Shown: piece by piece, positions 61,861 to 64,000 of the stretch
Layout of the letters: each line of letters begins with the position of its first letter
Numbering within the stretch: the first letter of the stretch is position 1
From: Terebella lapidaria
Taxonomy: Eukaryota; Annelida; Polychaeta; Terebellida; Terebellidae
Reading direction: 5' to 3'
DNA length: 64,000 nt
Assembly: GCA_949152475.1 (NCBI GenBank)
Contig: OX424557.1
Location: 28,147,462-28,211,461 of the forward strand
The notes under the pieces: model-generated
What the model saw: only the letters and a program-made list of their open reading frames with translations
Told to the model about the DNA's origin: nothing
Database searches by the model: none
Position numbers and translations under genes: made by a program

Positions 61861-62200
61861 ATTATTCCAGTTAGAGCAAACCTACGTACTGGACTACTGG
61901 TAGTATATATAATTCACTTGTACAAGTAAATAAAATAACACACTGAACTAATAAAACTAATATTAACTTAATCAGCAATATTCTTCCAGTTAGAGCAAAC
62001 CTACGTAGTATATAGAATTTATTTGTACATGTAAATAAAATATCACACTGAACAAATAAAACTAATGGCATTATTCTTCCAATTAGAGCAAATTACATAG
62101 TATATATAATTTATTTGTACAAGTAAATAAAATAACACACTGACCTAATAAAACCAATGTTAACTTAATCAGCAATATTCTTCTAATTAGAGCAAACCTA
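61861..62200. repeat. AT-rich tandem repeat, ~105-bp unit
   Basis: Units start at about 61861, 61980, 62073 and 62176 with TTCCAGTTAGAGCAAACCTA and end AATAAAACTAATGTTAACTT. The segment AAAACCAATGTTAACTTAAT-CAGCAATATTCTTCT resembles 513-545 in the element at 251-1046, so this is probably another divergent copy of that family. Confidence 0.8.
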
Positions 62201-63320
62201 TATTTCTACACATATCCATTATCCAGTACCATTTGTATTCCAAATACTGGCACAAATTTTCTAAACTGTTTGAATTTTAAATACACACTTTTACTAGTAA
62301 AACTAATGTTCACACCCCCCCCCCCCCCCCACCTCTCCAATTTTTTACCCAAATCATATTAAGTTAACTTTTCTTGGATGTTTTATTTTCTGTCACTGCG
62401 TTTTATTCTGCGCACCATTCCAGCACATAGATTGATTTCAAAATAGTGGAACAAATGTCGATTTGTTGTTAAAAAATTAATATATAAATAAAATATTAGA
62501 CTATTATTAAGAGAAACCAATGTTTATTCATTGAATTCAATTTTTATTTATTAAGCAATGTTCTTTCATTTCCAACATCCTTGTAATTTGAGAGCCTGCT
62601 CTCCCCCCTCCCCCCCCCCCCCACCCTCTTGTGCCATGTCTGATGTGACTGTTTGTATAAACCCCAGTTGTTGTTTTTTTGTCCCAGGTTTATCAGCCAA
62701 TTCACCTGTAACAGCAGTATCCACTAATTGCATATGACTTGTGACTAACATTTTCTGTGATGTTTATATCTAAAGCACAATCATTGCCAATTTTAGGATC
62801 ATTATCATTTGGTCGGATATTGGTTTGAAATGCATGCCATTGTTTGATGTTCCTGATATCAAAGGCCACAAGGAGAGCAATACTTGCTTCTCACCCAATC
62901 CCATGCATTTGAAACATGTACGCAGAGATAACATTTATTTCACACAAAATATCCATTTGATTTCAGACAATATGTCCCAATGCATCAGGGATTGTCCAGT
63001 TTTCACCGTTGTAATAAAGTGTTTTTTATGTGGCACTATGACGTCTATCTGATGAATGGTCACTTGCTAGTCATTTGTGAAAGGGAAATCTTGCTATGGG
63101 GCGCTAAAACGTCACCGTCGCTTGCCAGTCACACGAGGAAGGTAAATATTGCTACATGTATGTGGCGCTATAACGTCCATGTCTCGGATCGTCACTGGGC
63201 GTCACTTAGAGATACTAGTGTACATGTACTGTGAAGCGACGCTAATAGGTCTATCTCACGGACCGTCGCATGGGCGTCACTCAGAGATACTAGTATGTGA
63301 AGCGTCACTCAGAGATGCTA
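62201..63320. other. Spacer between inverted minisatellite arrays
   Basis: No gene is recognised. Poly-C runs lie at about 62314-62330 and 62606-62620. From about 63090 to 63310 short repeated motifs (GGCGCTATAACGTC, GGCGTCACTCAGAGATACTAG) occur two or three times and run into the minisatellite. Confidence 0.5.
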
Positions 63321-64000
63321 GTAGGTTACGGCAAAACGCTGCCAGCTAGGATCTTGGATAATAGTCCTGTCTTGCTGGCAGTGGCAGTGGGGTACGGGAA
63401 AACGCTGCCGCCTAGAATCTTGGATGATAGTTCAGATCTTGCTGGCAGTGGCAGTAGGTTACGGGATAACGCTGCCACCTAGAATCTTGGATGATAGTCC
63501 TGTCTTGCTGGCAGTGGCAGTGGGGTACGGGAAATCACTGCTGCCTAGAATCTTGGATGACAGTTCAGATCTTGCTGGCAGTGGCAGTAGGTTACGGGAC
63601 AATGCTGCCACCTAGAATCTTGGATGATAGTCCTGTCTTGCTGGCAGTGGCAGTGGCAGTGGGGTACGGGAAATCACTGCCGCCTAGAATCTTGGATAAT
63701 AGTTCAGATCTTGCTGGCAGTGGCAGTAGGTTACGGGAAAACGCTGCCGCCTAGAATCTTGGCTGCTAGTTCAGACCTTGCTGGCAGTGGCAGTGGCAGT
63801 AGGTTACGGGAAAACGCTGCCGCCTAGAATCTTGGCTGCTAGTTCAGACCTTGCTGGCAGTGGCAGTGGCAGTAGGTTACCCGAAAACGCTGCCAGCTAG
63901 AATCTTGGAGGATGGTCCAGTGTTGCTGGCAGTGGCAGTGGCAGTAGGTTTCGGGAAAACGCTGCCGCCTAGAATCTTGGATGATAATTCAGATCTTGCT
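63321..64000 (+). repeat. ~73-bp minisatellite, opposite orientation
   Basis: Same unit as 58196-61857 but reversed: TAGGTTACGGGAAAACGCTG, CCGCCTAGAATCTTGGATGA, TAGTTCAGATCTTGCTGGCA, then (GTGGCA)n. Alternation of CAGATCTTGC and CCTGTCTTGC variants, and of AAAACGCTG and AAATCACTG, again suggests a dimer. It continues beyond the window. Confidence 0.95.

Overview
This is eukaryotic, intron-rich genomic DNA, not bacterial. It holds four multi-exon protein genes with ordinary GT-AG introns, separated and invaded by many inverted-repeat DNA elements and minisatellites. The gene set (DCAF15, PM20D2, DNAJC14 and a very large EGF/laminin-G secreted protein) is animal. The dispersed tacatgta-type motifs, the GAC-rich repeats at the left edge and the element ending in GTATCCCCC resemble marine invertebrate genomes, in my judgement most likely a mollusc. 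The phylum is an inference, not a demonstrated fact.

Layout. 1-1046: GAC-rich repeat and a truncated DNA element. 1828-6793 (minus): DCAF15, substrate receptor of a CUL4-DDB1 ubiquitin ligase, 13 exons. 7.1-11.0 kb: intergenic sequence with an unexplained ORF pair and a 2.4-kb element with terminal inverted repeats (TIRs). 11237-28186 (plus): a secreted protein of about 2214 residues, reconstructed from 31 exons (signal peptide, LDL-A-like module, Thr/Pro-rich linker, about 36 EGF modules, then LG-EGF-LG-EGF-EGF-LG). It is closest in plan to eyes shut / agrin / perlecan. A 1.5-kb composite element sits in its first intron and a 1.4-kb element in a later one. 30138-33399 (minus): PM20D2, M20-family peptidase, 6 exons, 431 residues, tail to tail with the previous gene. 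Several metal-ligand positions are substituted. 34.2-36.2 kb: 68-bp minisatellite with a MITE inserted. 36.5-40.4 kb: probable upstream region of DNAJC14 containing an identical 440-bp direct repeat around a MITE. 40444-45426 (plus): DNAJC14, an ER-membrane J-domain protein, 12 coding exons, 1165 residues. 45.4-57.9 kb: gene-poor, with several inverted-repeat elements and one weak candidate exon. 57996-58195: assembly gap of 200 N. 58.2-61.9 kb and 63.3-64.0 kb: the same ~73-bp minisatellite in opposite orientations.

The genes do not form a pathway: ubiquitin-ligase receptor, extracellular matrix protein, cytosolic dipeptidase-like protein and ER chaperone. All four models were assembled by eye from splice signals and reading-frame continuity. 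Summed coding lengths are divisible by three in each (2451, 6645, 1296 and 3498 nt including stop). The most interesting items are the possible PM20D2 pseudoenzyme, the huge EGF/LG gene with its 14-EGF single exon, and the dense foldback elements, especially the one in PM20D2 intron 1.
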